Source of the DNA: Cytophagales bacterium
GTDB taxonomy: Bacteria > Bacteroidota > Bacteroidia > Cytophagales > UBA9547
Length of the DNA stretch: 7,550 nt
Reading direction: 5' to 3'
Assembly (NCBI GenBank): GCA_025360395.1
Contig: JANYCH010000319.1
Coordinates: forward strand, 1 to 7,550
Shown: in pieces, positions 1 to 6,573 of the stretch
How positions within the stretch are numbered: position 1 is the stretch's first letter
Layout: each line of letters begins with the position of its first letter
Notes under the pieces: generated by a model
The model's database searches: none
The model's input: the letters and a program-made list of their open reading frames with translations, nothing else
Told to the model about the DNA's origin: nothing
Position numbers and translations under genes: made by a program

Positions 1-2
1 CC

Positions 3-893
3 ATTAAACCCACTGATAAAGACATGGAAAAATACCGTTCTGATTTCAGGGGTAACTTTTCAGATCAGTTTGGTGTGACATTAGCCTATAAAAAAATATC
101 ACTTCAATTTGGTATAAAGTCGCCCTTTGGTATAAGGAACAGCACAACTGGAAAGGGAAGGACCAAAAGTTTAGGTATCATCATCAGGGTGAGGAAGCCT
201 AATTATATTTTAGAAGCACAATATCGCCGGCTATTGGGATACTATGATAACAATTCCCCTAACTATATACCTTCAGCCGATACATTGGCGGTAAGGCCTG
301 ATATTCAATTTAATAACATTGGCATGAACGGAATTTACAATTTTTCCTGGAAAAAATACTCGTATAATGCCCCATTAACTTTCAACGACAGGCAACTAAA
401 GACCAGGTTTGGTCTGGTAGCTAAAGCAGGTATTAATTATATGCGTATAAGTTCCAATGATTCTACCCTTCTATCGAGTGTGCAGGCATCTGGTTTTTCG
501 GAATTTGATAACGTACAGTCGCTAAATGCGTTATTATTTAAAGTGGGCCCCGGATTAGGATTAAATATAGTCGTTCTAAAAAGATTTTATGTAGCACTAA
601 ATGGATTTCTAATGGGAAACTTTATTGCATATACTTATGACGTGAAAAATCAGGAAAGGAGCCCATATGGCTTTAATACCAATGTTTATACTGAAACAGC
701 CTTTGGCTTTGGTTATAATTCCAAAAGGTTATTTGCTGGTGCAAGTTTTAATGGTGATATAAACCTGATGAGAATTCGAGGAGCAAGTATAAGGACCAAT
801 TTTGCCACTATATTTCTTACAGTTGGCTACAGATTTGATACTCCTTCTTTCCTAACTAAACAATATAAGAAAGTAGGGATATTAAATAAATAG
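3..893 (+). CDS. DUF4421-like outer-membrane beta-barrel protein, 5'-truncated
   Basis: The frame is open from the window edge, so the gene starts upstream. The ATG at 24 is taken as an internal methionine because the codons before it (IKPTDKD) read smoothly into it; 296 codons are visible. The sequence has alternating polar and aromatic strands typical of a beta barrel: GVTLAYKKISLQFG near the start, then IIIRVRKPNYILEAQYRR, RFGLVAKAGINYM, FKVGPGLGLNIVVLKRFYVALNG and FATIFLTVGYRF near the end. The order of these blocks, including a long 'FNDRQLKTRFG' segment and a final GYRF strand, resembles the DUF4421 family of Bacteroidota, whose function is unknown. The protein does not end in the usual terminal aromatic residue; about 17 polar residues follow the last strand. 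Its likely place is the outer membrane. Barrel nature is fairly sure, the family name moderately so. The rhomboid gene follows on the same strand after 81 bases. Confidence 0.7.
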   Translation: MKPTDKDMEKYRSDFRGNFSDQFGVTLAYKKISLQFGIKSPFGIRNSTTGKGRTKSLGIIIRVRKPNYILEAQYRRLLGYYDNNSPNYIPSADTLAVRPDIQFNNIGMNGIYNFSWKKYSYNAPLTFNDRQLKTRFGLVAKAGINYMRISSNDSTLLSSVQASGFSEFDNVQSLNALLFKVGPGLGLNIVVLKRFYVALNGFLMGNFIAYTYDVKNQERSPYGFNTNVYTETAFGFGYNSKRLFAGASFNGDINLMRIRGASIRTNFATIFLTVGYRFDTPSFLTKQYKKVGILNK

Positions 894-974
894 AGTTATG
901 CAGTTTTAGCTTCAAATCTTCCCAGAAAGACTCATTCTAAAACGCTACCTTGCGGGCTGTTTATTAAACATAGT

Positions 975-1808
975 ATGGAATTTCTTTCTGCCCCTCTGAC
1001 TTATATTGTCATTCTAGCAAATATTATTATCTCTTTTACCGGTTTTAAAAATATTTCCTTCATAGAAAAAACTTTATTTCGGACTGATAAAATATTGAAG
1101 AACAACCAGTATGGTAGGTTAGTAAGTTCAGGTTTTATTCATGGGGACTGGGGACATCTGTTTTTTAATATGTTTACTCTTTATTCTTTCGGGACATCTC
1201 TGGAGATGATGTATGGTTCGCTTTTCTTTGGCGGAGTCTACTTTTTCAGTTTAATTGGAGGAAATCTTTTATCCCTTTATCTCCATCGTAACCAACCTGA
1301 TTTTGCATCCTTGGGAGCGTCAGGTGCTGTAAATGGAATTTTGTTTTCAAGTATTCTCGTTTTTCCGGAAATGGAAGTAATGATGTTTTTAGTTCCGGTC
1401 GGGATTCCGGGATGGTTATTTGCCATTTTATACTCCGTTTATTCAATGTATGCGCTAAAATCTCAAACAGACAATGTTGGCCATGATGCACATTTGGGCG
1501 GTGCTATAGTTGGTACGTTGGTTACTGTTGCGTTTTTTCCTAACCTGGCAACAGAAAAATGGATGATTTTGTGTGCTATTCTTATACCTGGAGTTGTCTT
1601 TATTTATATCCTATCACAACATCCCCAGGTTATGGGATTTGAAAAAGGGATCATTACAAAAAAACAGAAACCTCAAATTATCGACCACCAAAGTCAGATA
1701 AGAGCAGAAAAAGCGGCAGAATATAAACGCATTGTGGAGAAAATAGAAAGCTCAGGAAAAGAAAGCCTCAATGATTATGAAAAGAGGTTTTTTGAAATGA
1801 ACAAATAA
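975..1808 (+). CDS. Rhomboid family intramembrane serine protease
   Basis: This 277-residue protein should cleave transmembrane substrates within the inner membrane. Visible hallmarks are HGDWGHLFFN at residues 56-65 (the conserved HxxxN region of TM2), GASGAVNG at 114-121 with nucleophile Ser116, and GHDAHLGG at 169-176 with catalytic His173. Together these give the Ser-His dyad of active rhomboids. About six hydrophobic segments lie between residues 8 and 213, the usual bacterial core. A soluble tail follows (about 222-277), rich in Lys and Glu and probably helical (RAEKAAEYKRIVEKIESSG). The ATG at 975 is the first start before TM1. No clear Shine-Dalgarno is visible; TACCTTGC at 946-953 partly resembles a Bacteroidota -7 element but lacks a matching -33 TTG. 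The stop codon directly abuts the stop codon of the minus-strand lipoprotein gene. The substrate cannot be told from the context. Confidence 0.93.
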   Translation: MEFLSAPLTYIVILANIIISFTGFKNISFIEKTLFRTDKILKNNQYGRLVSSGFIHGDWGHLFFNMFTLYSFGTSLEMMYGSLFFGGVYFFSLIGGNLLSLYLHRNQPDFASLGASGAVNGILFSSILVFPEMEVMMFLVPVGIPGWLFAILYSVYSMYALKSQTDNVGHDAHLGGAIVGTLVTVAFFPNLATEKWMILCAILIPGVVFIYILSQHPQVMGFEKGIITKKQKPQIIDHQSQIRAEKAAEYKRIVEKIESSGKESLNDYEKRFFEMNK

Positions 1809-2075
1809 CTATTGCCTGCCTTCATCGTTTCCCTGATACTTGGCATGTTCTCTTTGTTTGTTCCTGACAATACTTTTTTCAGAACGAAACCTTTTATTTT
1901 TTACTCTTTCATGTTTATTTGAAGGAAATGCCTTATTGCTTCCTGTTTGCGATCTCACAGTTTGCTTGGTTCCGGTATCCTGTTTTGAACATGCACTCAA
2001 GGCAAACCAAATCATCATCAGTAAGCTTATTAAAAACTGGATTTTCAATTCTGATCCTTTAGTCTTGGCTCTCAT
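1809..2075 (-). CDS. Small basic lipoprotein of unknown function
   Basis: This 88-residue protein has a basic start (MRAKTKG), a hydrophobic stretch (about residues 11-27) and a lipobox LSAC at 26-29, so Cys29 should be lipidated after signal peptidase II cleavage. The mature 60 residues are hydrophilic and strongly basic: 16 Lys/Arg against 6 Asp/Glu, with many Asn, Gln and Ser, and probably no compact fold. The AAGAAG just before the ATG could act as a weak ribosome site. I do not recognise a family. It lies 50 bases downstream of the hydrolase gene on the same strand and may share its transcript. Its stop codon touches that of the rhomboid gene. The opposite-strand reading of the same bases (1840-2103) starts at TTG and has no recognisable features, so the minus strand is preferred. 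The signal peptide is the main support; without homologs it remains a hypothetical gene. Confidence 0.62.
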   Translation of the reverse strand: MRAKTKGSELKIQFLISLLMMIWFALSACSKQDTGTKQTVRSQTGSNKAFPSNKHERVKNKRFRSEKSIVRNKQREHAKYQGNDEGRQ

Positions 2076-2116
2076 AACTTCTTATTATAAAGCTTATTAT
2101 TAAAAAAATGTGCCCG

Positions 2117-2138
2117 GAAAAAGGTCTAGTCCTTTTTC
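2117..2138 (-). terminator. Hairpin across the hydrolase stop codon, possible weak terminator
   Basis: GAAAAAGG (2117-2124) pairs with CCTTTTTC (2131-2138), giving an 8-bp perfect stem and a 6-base loop that contains the minus-strand TAG stop. On the minus strand a run of seven T follows about 9 bases later (2102-2108). The stem is mostly A-T, so it would be a weak terminator. It may instead attenuate or protect the 3' end of the hydrolase message before the lipoprotein gene. Confidence 0.33.
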
Positions 2139-2989
2139 TCTTGAGGATTCATAAATTTCTTTATATCCCTATAGCGGGGGTTGTAAGGAAAGAAAAACTG
2201 AACTATCATAGGCACATGGTGCTTTGGCTTTTGTAAAATATAGGTAAACCGGGTTGTATACTCAGGTAAGGCAGCAATAAATTTTTCGTTGCTTTTAATT
2301 ATAGAGGGATAAGTTTTTCCACCCCTGAATATCAGCATTGGAGGCATGTTTTGGTGCAAATGATAAAGTGGTGTTGCGTCTTTCCATTTGGCTGGAGTGG
2401 CCGTAAAAGTTTCAAGATAAGTATGCCCGGCACCAAACTTTTCTTCCATGAGGTAACCATACATGTCCAGTCCGGCAGCATCAATCATCACGATCCCTTG
2501 TATCGGATTCTGGATTTTTAATGAATCAAAATATTTATTGTCCAGAGAAATAAGGGTTGCAAGATGTCCTCCTGCAGAATGACCTGAGATATAAATTCTC
2601 TCTGGATCGCCACCATATTGTTTGATATTCTCTTTAACCCATTTCACTGATAGGGCAGATGAGATCGCCATTTTGTCATACCTCGCAGCAGGACTTAAAG
2701 GATAATCAATGATGACTGAGACTATGTTCTTTCTTGCTAATCGGCTCCCGAAAAAATTATAAAGAGATTTATTTCCTGAATTCCAATTGCCGCCATGTAT
2801 AAAAATCAAAACTGGTTTTAAGTTTTTTTTATTTTTAGGGGCAAATACATTTAATTTTTGTTCAGGGATATTGGTGCCAATTACTGCTGGTGCATACACT
2901 ATGTCTTTATTTCTTTTGATTAATCTAAATGCACAGCCATTTAAAATAAACAGGGAGATGGAGAGCAAAAACAGTAAAATATTTTTCAT
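2126..2989 (-). CDS. Alpha/beta hydrolase (carboxylesterase/HSL-like), predicted lipoprotein
   Basis: This 287-residue protein begins with a signal sequence ending in lipobox LNGC (residues 16-19), so it is probably anchored in the envelope through Cys19. The hydrolase core follows: strand and oxyanion motif FIHGGNW with His65-Gly66-Gly67, then YGGDPERIYISGHSAGG with the nucleophile elbow GHSAGG at 136-141 (Ser138). HGG plus GxSxGG is the pattern of esterases and peptidase-like enzymes of the HSL/BD-FAE groups (alpha/beta hydrolase 3 fold). The catalytic histidine is probably His257 or His258 in KPKHHVPM. At the place where the acid residue usually sits after strand 7, the sequence reads FRGGKTYPS and has no Asp or Glu, so the acid may lie elsewhere (Asp170 or Asp175 are candidates). 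The natural substrate is unknown. The start ATG is close before the signal peptide. The small lipoprotein follows after 50 bases. Confidence 0.88.
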   Translation of the reverse strand: MKNILLFLLSISLFILNGCAFRLIKRNKDIVYAPAVIGTNIPEQKLNVFAPKNKKNLKPVLIFIHGGNWNSGNKSLYNFFGSRLARKNIVSVIIDYPLSPAARYDKMAISSALSVKWVKENIKQYGGDPERIYISGHSAGGHLATLISLDNKYFDSLKIQNPIQGIVMIDAAGLDMYGYLMEEKFGAGHTYLETFTATPAKWKDATPLYHLHQNMPPMLIFRGGKTYPSIIKSNEKFIAALPEYTTRFTYILQKPKHHVPMIVQFFFPYNPRYRDIKKFMNPQEKKD

Positions 2990-3009
2990 CAGACTTTAAT
3001 CGTAAATAC

Positions 3010-3037
3010 GTAAGATAAGCATGCCTTAGATTTTCAA
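3010..3037 (-). promoter_or_regulatory. Candidate promoter of the alpha/beta hydrolase gene
   Basis: On the minus strand, TTG (3037-3035) is followed after 17 bases by TATCTTAC (3017-3010), a partial match to the Bacteroidota -7 element TAnnTTTG. It lies between the terminator of the SPFH gene and the hydrolase start, where a promoter is expected, and leaves a short leader of about 15 bases. The match is imperfect at the last two bases. Confidence 0.28.
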
Positions 3038-3040
3038 CAT

Positions 3041-3066
3041 AAAAAAAGCCCATGGAAACCAAGGGC
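3041..3066 (-). terminator. Rho-independent terminator of the SPFH gene
   Basis: On the minus strand GCCCTTGG (3066-3059), a three-base loop TTT and CCATGGGC (3055-3048) form a stem of seven pairs with one internal mismatch, followed at once by seven T (3047-3041). This is a classic intrinsic terminator, 36 bases after the SPFH stop codon. It separates that gene's transcript from the hydrolase gene, which starts 51 bases further on. Confidence 0.8.
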
Positions 3067-3102
3067 ATTTTCATTTTCTTAATAGTTTCAAAACCAAATT
3101 TG

Positions 3103-3891
3103 TTATTTCTGATCCATGTTAATTAAGAACGGTGCACGGCCGTCAGTTATTATAGTTTTTACATTAGGAGATGCTGAAAGTTTAGAGAAGGCGTCGATAG
3201 ACATAAACTGAATTATCATTGGACTAAGGCCTTTTTCAACAATTTGCTGATACTGCTTTATCCCTTCTGCTTCGATTACTTTTCTTTCTGCCTCTTTTTT
3301 CTCTTTGCTCAATACAAACTCCATTCTTTGAGATTCCTGCTCAGCTTCAAGTTTTTGCTCGATAGATTGTGCCAATCCACCTGGAAGCCTGATTGCTTTT
3401 AAAAGAACTGCTTCAACCACAATCCCCCTGTCCCCGATAATGGTGGTCATTTCATTTGCTATTTCTTTTCCAATCAATGCCCTGCCTTCTGTATAAAGGT
3501 CTTTTGCATAATATTTAGAAGTAATATTAGGAGCGGCAGAACGCAGTACACTTAGGATAATGGTTGTTTCATATTGCAAACCAATGCTTTCTACGATCCT
3601 TTTGGCATACTCTGGCTTTAAGCTATAAAGTATAGCAAATTCTGCGGCAACATTTAAACCTTCTTTGGTTGGCAATGACTCAAGGTTTACCTGAAGGTTA
3701 GTAGTACGTATCGGAACTTTGATAATTTTGGTTACAAAGAAATTGAAACCATGTGCTCCAGGGAATAAAGTTTTATCTTTAATTTTTCCAAAACGTTGTT
3801 TCAAACCAACCTCACCAGGCCTGATCACAGTAAAGCAACTGGTACATATCAAAGCCATGCCCGCCGTCCATAAAATTATTTTATATTTCAT
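3103..3891 (-). CDS. Prohibitin/SPFH (Band 7) domain protein, membrane-anchored
   Basis: This 262-residue protein has the length and build of bacterial prohibitin homologs, which assemble into large membrane-bound rings and are linked to membrane proteases and lipid domains. A short hydrophobic N-terminus (residues 4-19) is followed by the Band 7 domain (about 21-190): TVIRPGEVGLKQRFGKI at its start, LFPGAHGFNFF, VNLESLPTKEGLNV, and the late block DRGIVVEAVLLKAIRLP. A charged coiled-coil stretch runs from about 175 to 220 (QKLEAEQESQRM, EKKEAERKVIEAEG), then a hydrophobic, oligomerisation-type tail. The N-terminus ends in ICTSC; Cys19 could be a loose lipobox cysteine, although Cys rather than Leu sits at -3, so a plain signal anchor is also possible. 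The gene is transcribed alone: a strong terminator follows, and upstream it is divergent from the trehalase across 146 bases. Whether it acts on the rhomboid or any other neighbour is not shown. Confidence 0.9.
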   Translation of the reverse strand: MKYKIILWTAGMALICTSCFTVIRPGEVGLKQRFGKIKDKTLFPGAHGFNFFVTKIIKVPIRTTNLQVNLESLPTKEGLNVAAEFAILYSLKPEYAKRIVESIGLQYETTIILSVLRSAAPNITSKYYAKDLYTEGRALIGKEIANEMTTIIGDRGIVVEAVLLKAIRLPGGLAQSIEQKLEAEQESQRMEFVLSKEKKEAERKVIEAEGIKQYQQIVEKGLSPMIIQFMSIDAFSKLSASPNVKTIITDGRAPFLINMDQK

Positions 3892-4037
3892 AACACGCTG
3901 TTTTTAAGTATAATGTGAAATTACAATGAAACAGAAATTGGGTAATTAAAAGCCAGTTAAATCTGAAACAAATATTTGATAAATTCCACGGCACTTCTTT
4001 TTTAGAAAATGAAACTTTAACTAAAAGTAATACCGCA

Positions 4038-5552
4038 TTGAAAAGCCATGACGAATTGTTCGGTGACTTCTTTATTGAAGTTCAGACAAGCAGGATCTTT
4101 AAAGATTACAAAACTTTTGTAGACTCTACACCAAAATATGAGTGTGATGAGATTTTTAAAATGTACCGTGATCAGAAAAAGAAAGGCAATTTTGATCTTG
4201 AAACTTTTGTGAGGGAAACATTCATCCTGCCTGAGGTCAATTATGATAAGTACCAGTCTGATATAACTTTAAGTGTTAATTCACATATTAATAACCTATG
4301 GAATATCCTTACAAGGCAAGCTTTACAGGAAATTCCGGGTTCATCACTCATAAGCTTACCACATTCTTATGTAATCCCGGGAGGCCGTTTTAGGGAAGTT
4401 TTTTATTGGGATAGTTATTTTATAATGCTAGGATTGCAGACCTGCGGCAGAATGGACCTTGTGCATAGTATGGTCGAAAACTTTACTTACCTCATAGATA
4501 AGTTTGGTTTTATACCAAACGGGAACCGAACATATTTCCTTACAAGATCTCAACCTCCTTTTTATGCCTTAATGCTGGATTTACTGGCAGAAAGCGAACC
4601 AAATGTTTTAGTTAAATATTTACCATTTCTTGAAAAGGAATACAATTTCTGGATGAATGGTAAAGAAAAGCTGCATGAAGGTAGCCGTGCACATCAAAGG
4701 GTAGTATTAATGCCTGATGGTGAAATACTTAACAGATATTGGGATGACAAATGTGTGCCCAGGCCAGAAGCCTATGGAAAGGATAAAGCTTATGGCGATA
4801 ACAAAGAGCCAGGTGAAAAAAGTCTCATATATTTGAATGTGAGGGCAGCTTGTGAATCCGGGTGGGATTTTAGCACCCGCTGGTTCAAAGACCAGGAAAC
4901 AATGCAATCAATATTTATTACAGATATAATTCCAATTGACCTTAACTCTCTGATGTACAGCATGGAAGAAACTTTGGAAAGAGCTTACAGGTTAAAAGGT
5001 GATGAACATACCGCTGACCATTATTTTGCTTTGGCAAATAACCGTAAACAGGCCACATTAAAATATTGTTGGGATGAAAAGAGCGCATTTTTTATGGACT
5101 ATGATTTTGTTGAAAAAAAATGTACGCCTAATTACAGTATTGCAGGTACATTTCCGCTTTTCCTAAAACTTGCCAACGACGAACAGGCTTCTAAAACTGC
5201 CCAAACCCTTGAAAAAATGTTTTTACAGCCAGGAGGTTTTGTTACCACTCTCAAATCTTCAGAATTTCAATGGGATTACCCAAATGGATGGGCACCTATG
5301 CAATGGACAACCATTAAAGGCTTGCTTAATTACAACCATACCCAACTTGCATGGGAAGGGGCTAGCAGATGGATGACTTTAAATGATAAAATATTTAAAT
5401 CAGAAGGCAAAATGATTGAAAAATATAATGTCCTGGATTGCAGTTCTGATACTGGAGGTAATGAATACCAATTGCAAGATGGTTTTGGTTGGACCAATGG
5501 TGTATACATGAAACTCCATGAAACATTCAAGGATAAATTTCCCAATCCCTAA
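4038..5552 (+). CDS. Trehalase (GH37), probably cytoplasmic
   Basis: This enzyme hydrolyses trehalose to two glucose molecules. Both family signatures are present: PGGRFREVFYWDSY at residues 114-127 and QWDYPNGWAP at 411-420. The expected general acid is Asp277 in ESGWDFSTRW and the general base Glu476 in GGNEYQLQDGFGWTNG, by comparison with the E. coli enzyme TreA. The N-terminus already matches family sequence (ELFGDFFIEVQTSRIF, KTFVDSTPK). No signal peptide is visible, which suggests a cytoplasmic, TreF-like enzyme. At 504 residues it is somewhat shorter than the E. coli enzymes (about 550-565). The start is the weak point: codon 4038-4040 is TTG, the frame is open back to a TGA at 3927-3929 with no ATG or GTG, and the next in-frame ATG is Met42, inside conserved sequence. 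TTG is the best choice; a lost upstream ATG is the alternative. The metal transporter follows after 34 bases. Confidence 0.95.
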   Translation: MKSHDELFGDFFIEVQTSRIFKDYKTFVDSTPKYECDEIFKMYRDQKKKGNFDLETFVRETFILPEVNYDKYQSDITLSVNSHINNLWNILTRQALQEIPGSSLISLPHSYVIPGGRFREVFYWDSYFIMLGLQTCGRMDLVHSMVENFTYLIDKFGFIPNGNRTYFLTRSQPPFYALMLDLLAESEPNVLVKYLPFLEKEYNFWMNGKEKLHEGSRAHQRVVLMPDGEILNRYWDDKCVPRPEAYGKDKAYGDNKEPGEKSLIYLNVRAACESGWDFSTRWFKDQETMQSIFITDIIPIDLNSLMYSMEETLERAYRLKGDEHTADHYFALANNRKQATLKYCWDEKSAFFMDYDFVEKKCTPNYSIAGTFPLFLKLANDEQASKTAQTLEKMFLQPGGFVTTLKSSEFQWDYPNGWAPMQWTTIKGLLNYNHTQLAWEGASRWMTLNDKIFKSEGKMIEKYNVLDCSSDTGGNEYQLQDGFGWTNGVYMKLHETFKDKFPNP

Positions 5553-5586
5553 ATTTAATAATTACTGATCTTTGTTGTTCAGAATA

Positions 5587-6462
5587 ATGGACACACACGA
5601 ACAACAAGCAGTAAATACAACCATAAAAAGCATTGCAGGAAATGCTGCATTGGCTATTATTAAGGGACTCGGGGGTTATTTTGGCAATTCATATGCCTTA
5701 ATTGCGGATGCGATAGAATCTACCTCTGATATTTTCTCTTCCGCTTTGGTATTATTTGGAATTAAATATTCCAGTAAACCTCCGGATTCCAATCATCCTT
5801 ACGGGCATGGGAGAGCAGAACCTCTGATTACATTTTTAGTAGTAGGGTTCCTCGTTGCTTCAGCCACTATTATTGCTATTGAAAGCATCCGCAATATCAA
5901 CACACCCCATGAACTGCCTAAACCATTTACCCTTATAATTTTAAGTGTCATCATTTTTATAAAGGAGCTTTTTTACAGAATGGTTGTTAAAAAAGGGCAA
6001 TTGCTGAACAGTTCTTCCCTAAAAGCAGATGCCTGGCACCATAGGTCAGATGCGATAACTTCCCTCACGGCTTTTATCGGGATTTCTGTTGCATTGATAT
6101 TGGGAAAAGGATATGAAACTGCCGATGACTGGGCGGCACTGATTGCTGCCATAGTTATTTTATATAATAGCTATTTGATATTCAGGCCTGCCTTAGGAGA
6201 AATAATGGATGAGAACTTTTATGATGAATTGATAAATAAAATCAGACAAGTTTCTCTTACAGTAAATGGGGTTGATGGAACTGAAAAGTGCTACGTCAGG
6301 AAAACAGGCATGAAGTTTCATGTAGATCTTCATGTAAGAATAGACGGGAATTTGTCGGTAATGAATGGACATGCTATTGCCCATGAATTAAAATCCACAC
6401 TAAAAAAAGAATTACCTGAACTTGCAGGTGTCCTGATTCATATTGAACCAACTGAATATTAA
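5587..6462 (+). CDS. Cation diffusion facilitator (CDF) family metal transporter
   Basis: This 291-residue inner-membrane protein should export divalent metal ions (Zn, Fe, Co, Mn or similar) in exchange for protons. The ATG at 5587 is preferred over two in-frame TTG codons at 5572 and 5575 because it gives the usual short soluble start MDTHEQQAVN. Features in order: TM2 motif ADAIESTSD with Glu44 and Asp48, HPYGHGRAEP at 70-79 (the loop signature of the family), TM5 motif AWHHRSD with His151 and Asp155, then the cytoplasmic domain (from about 200) with KFHVDLHV (His245, His249), GHAIAHELK (His262, His266) and IHIEP (His285). Six transmembrane segments fit. The TM2 and TM5 residues form the transport site; Glu rather than Asp or His in TM2 makes a metal guess unsafe. 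It may be co-transcribed with the trehalase gene 34 bases upstream; no terminator is seen between them. Confidence 0.93.
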   Translation: MDTHEQQAVNTTIKSIAGNAALAIIKGLGGYFGNSYALIADAIESTSDIFSSALVLFGIKYSSKPPDSNHPYGHGRAEPLITFLVVGFLVASATIIAIESIRNINTPHELPKPFTLIILSVIIFIKELFYRMVVKKGQLLNSSSLKADAWHHRSDAITSLTAFIGISVALILGKGYETADDWAALIAAIVILYNSYLIFRPALGEIMDENFYDELINKIRQVSLTVNGVDGTEKCYVRKTGMKFHVDLHVRIDGNLSVMNGHAIAHELKSTLKKELPELAGVLIHIEPTEY

Positions 6463-6509
6463 AGGGTCTTATTGTAATTTTCGTTGATATTTTTGTAATA
6501 TTACTACAG

Positions 6510-6539
6510 TTGCTCGGTGAATAGGCATGGTTATTTTGG
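6510..6539 (+). promoter_or_regulatory. Bacteroidota-type promoter of the dehydrogenase gene
   Basis: TTG at 6510-6512 is followed after exactly 19 bases by TATTTTGG at 6532-6539, which matches five of the six fixed bases of the -7 element TAnnTTTG. Spacing and position (35 bases before the start codon) fit the major sigma factor of this phylum. A perfect TAnnTTTG (TATTTTTG, 6488-6495) lies just upstream, but it has no TTG at suitable distance. Confidence 0.5.
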
Positions 6540-6573
6540 AATAATGTAACATTCATTTAAAATATCATTAATC

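Noticed and set aside
958..968. Small inverted repeat around GTTTATTAAAC before the rhomboid start
   Set aside because: It is too short and A-T rich to support as an operator or terminator.
1246..1491. Minus-strand open frame inside the rhomboid gene
   Set aside because: It is opposite catalytic motifs of a well-supported gene and its product has no recognisable feature.
1840..2103. Plus-strand open frame of 87 codons rich in Leu and Cys
   Set aside because: It starts at TTG, lies fully opposite the lipoprotein gene, which has a clean signal peptide and lipobox, and shows no recognisable domain.
2787..2999. Plus-strand open frame opposite the N-terminus of the hydrolase
   Set aside because: It mirrors the signal peptide and first strands of a well-supported gene and has no motif of its own.
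3971..3978. AATATTTG as a -7 element for the trehalase gene
   Set aside because: It is one base off the consensus, but the nearest upstream TTG is 31 bases away, outside the usual spacing.
4707..4907. Minus-strand open frame inside the trehalase gene
   Set aside because: It lies opposite the catalytic region of the trehalase; the hydrophobic look comes from the complementary reading of a conserved coding sequence.
6495..6504. Perfect 10-base palindrome GTAATATTAC before the dehydrogenase gene, near a TTGTAAT direct repeat
   Set aside because: It is short and wholly A-T rich apart from its ends; such sequences are frequent by chance in this composition and no regulator is known to fit.
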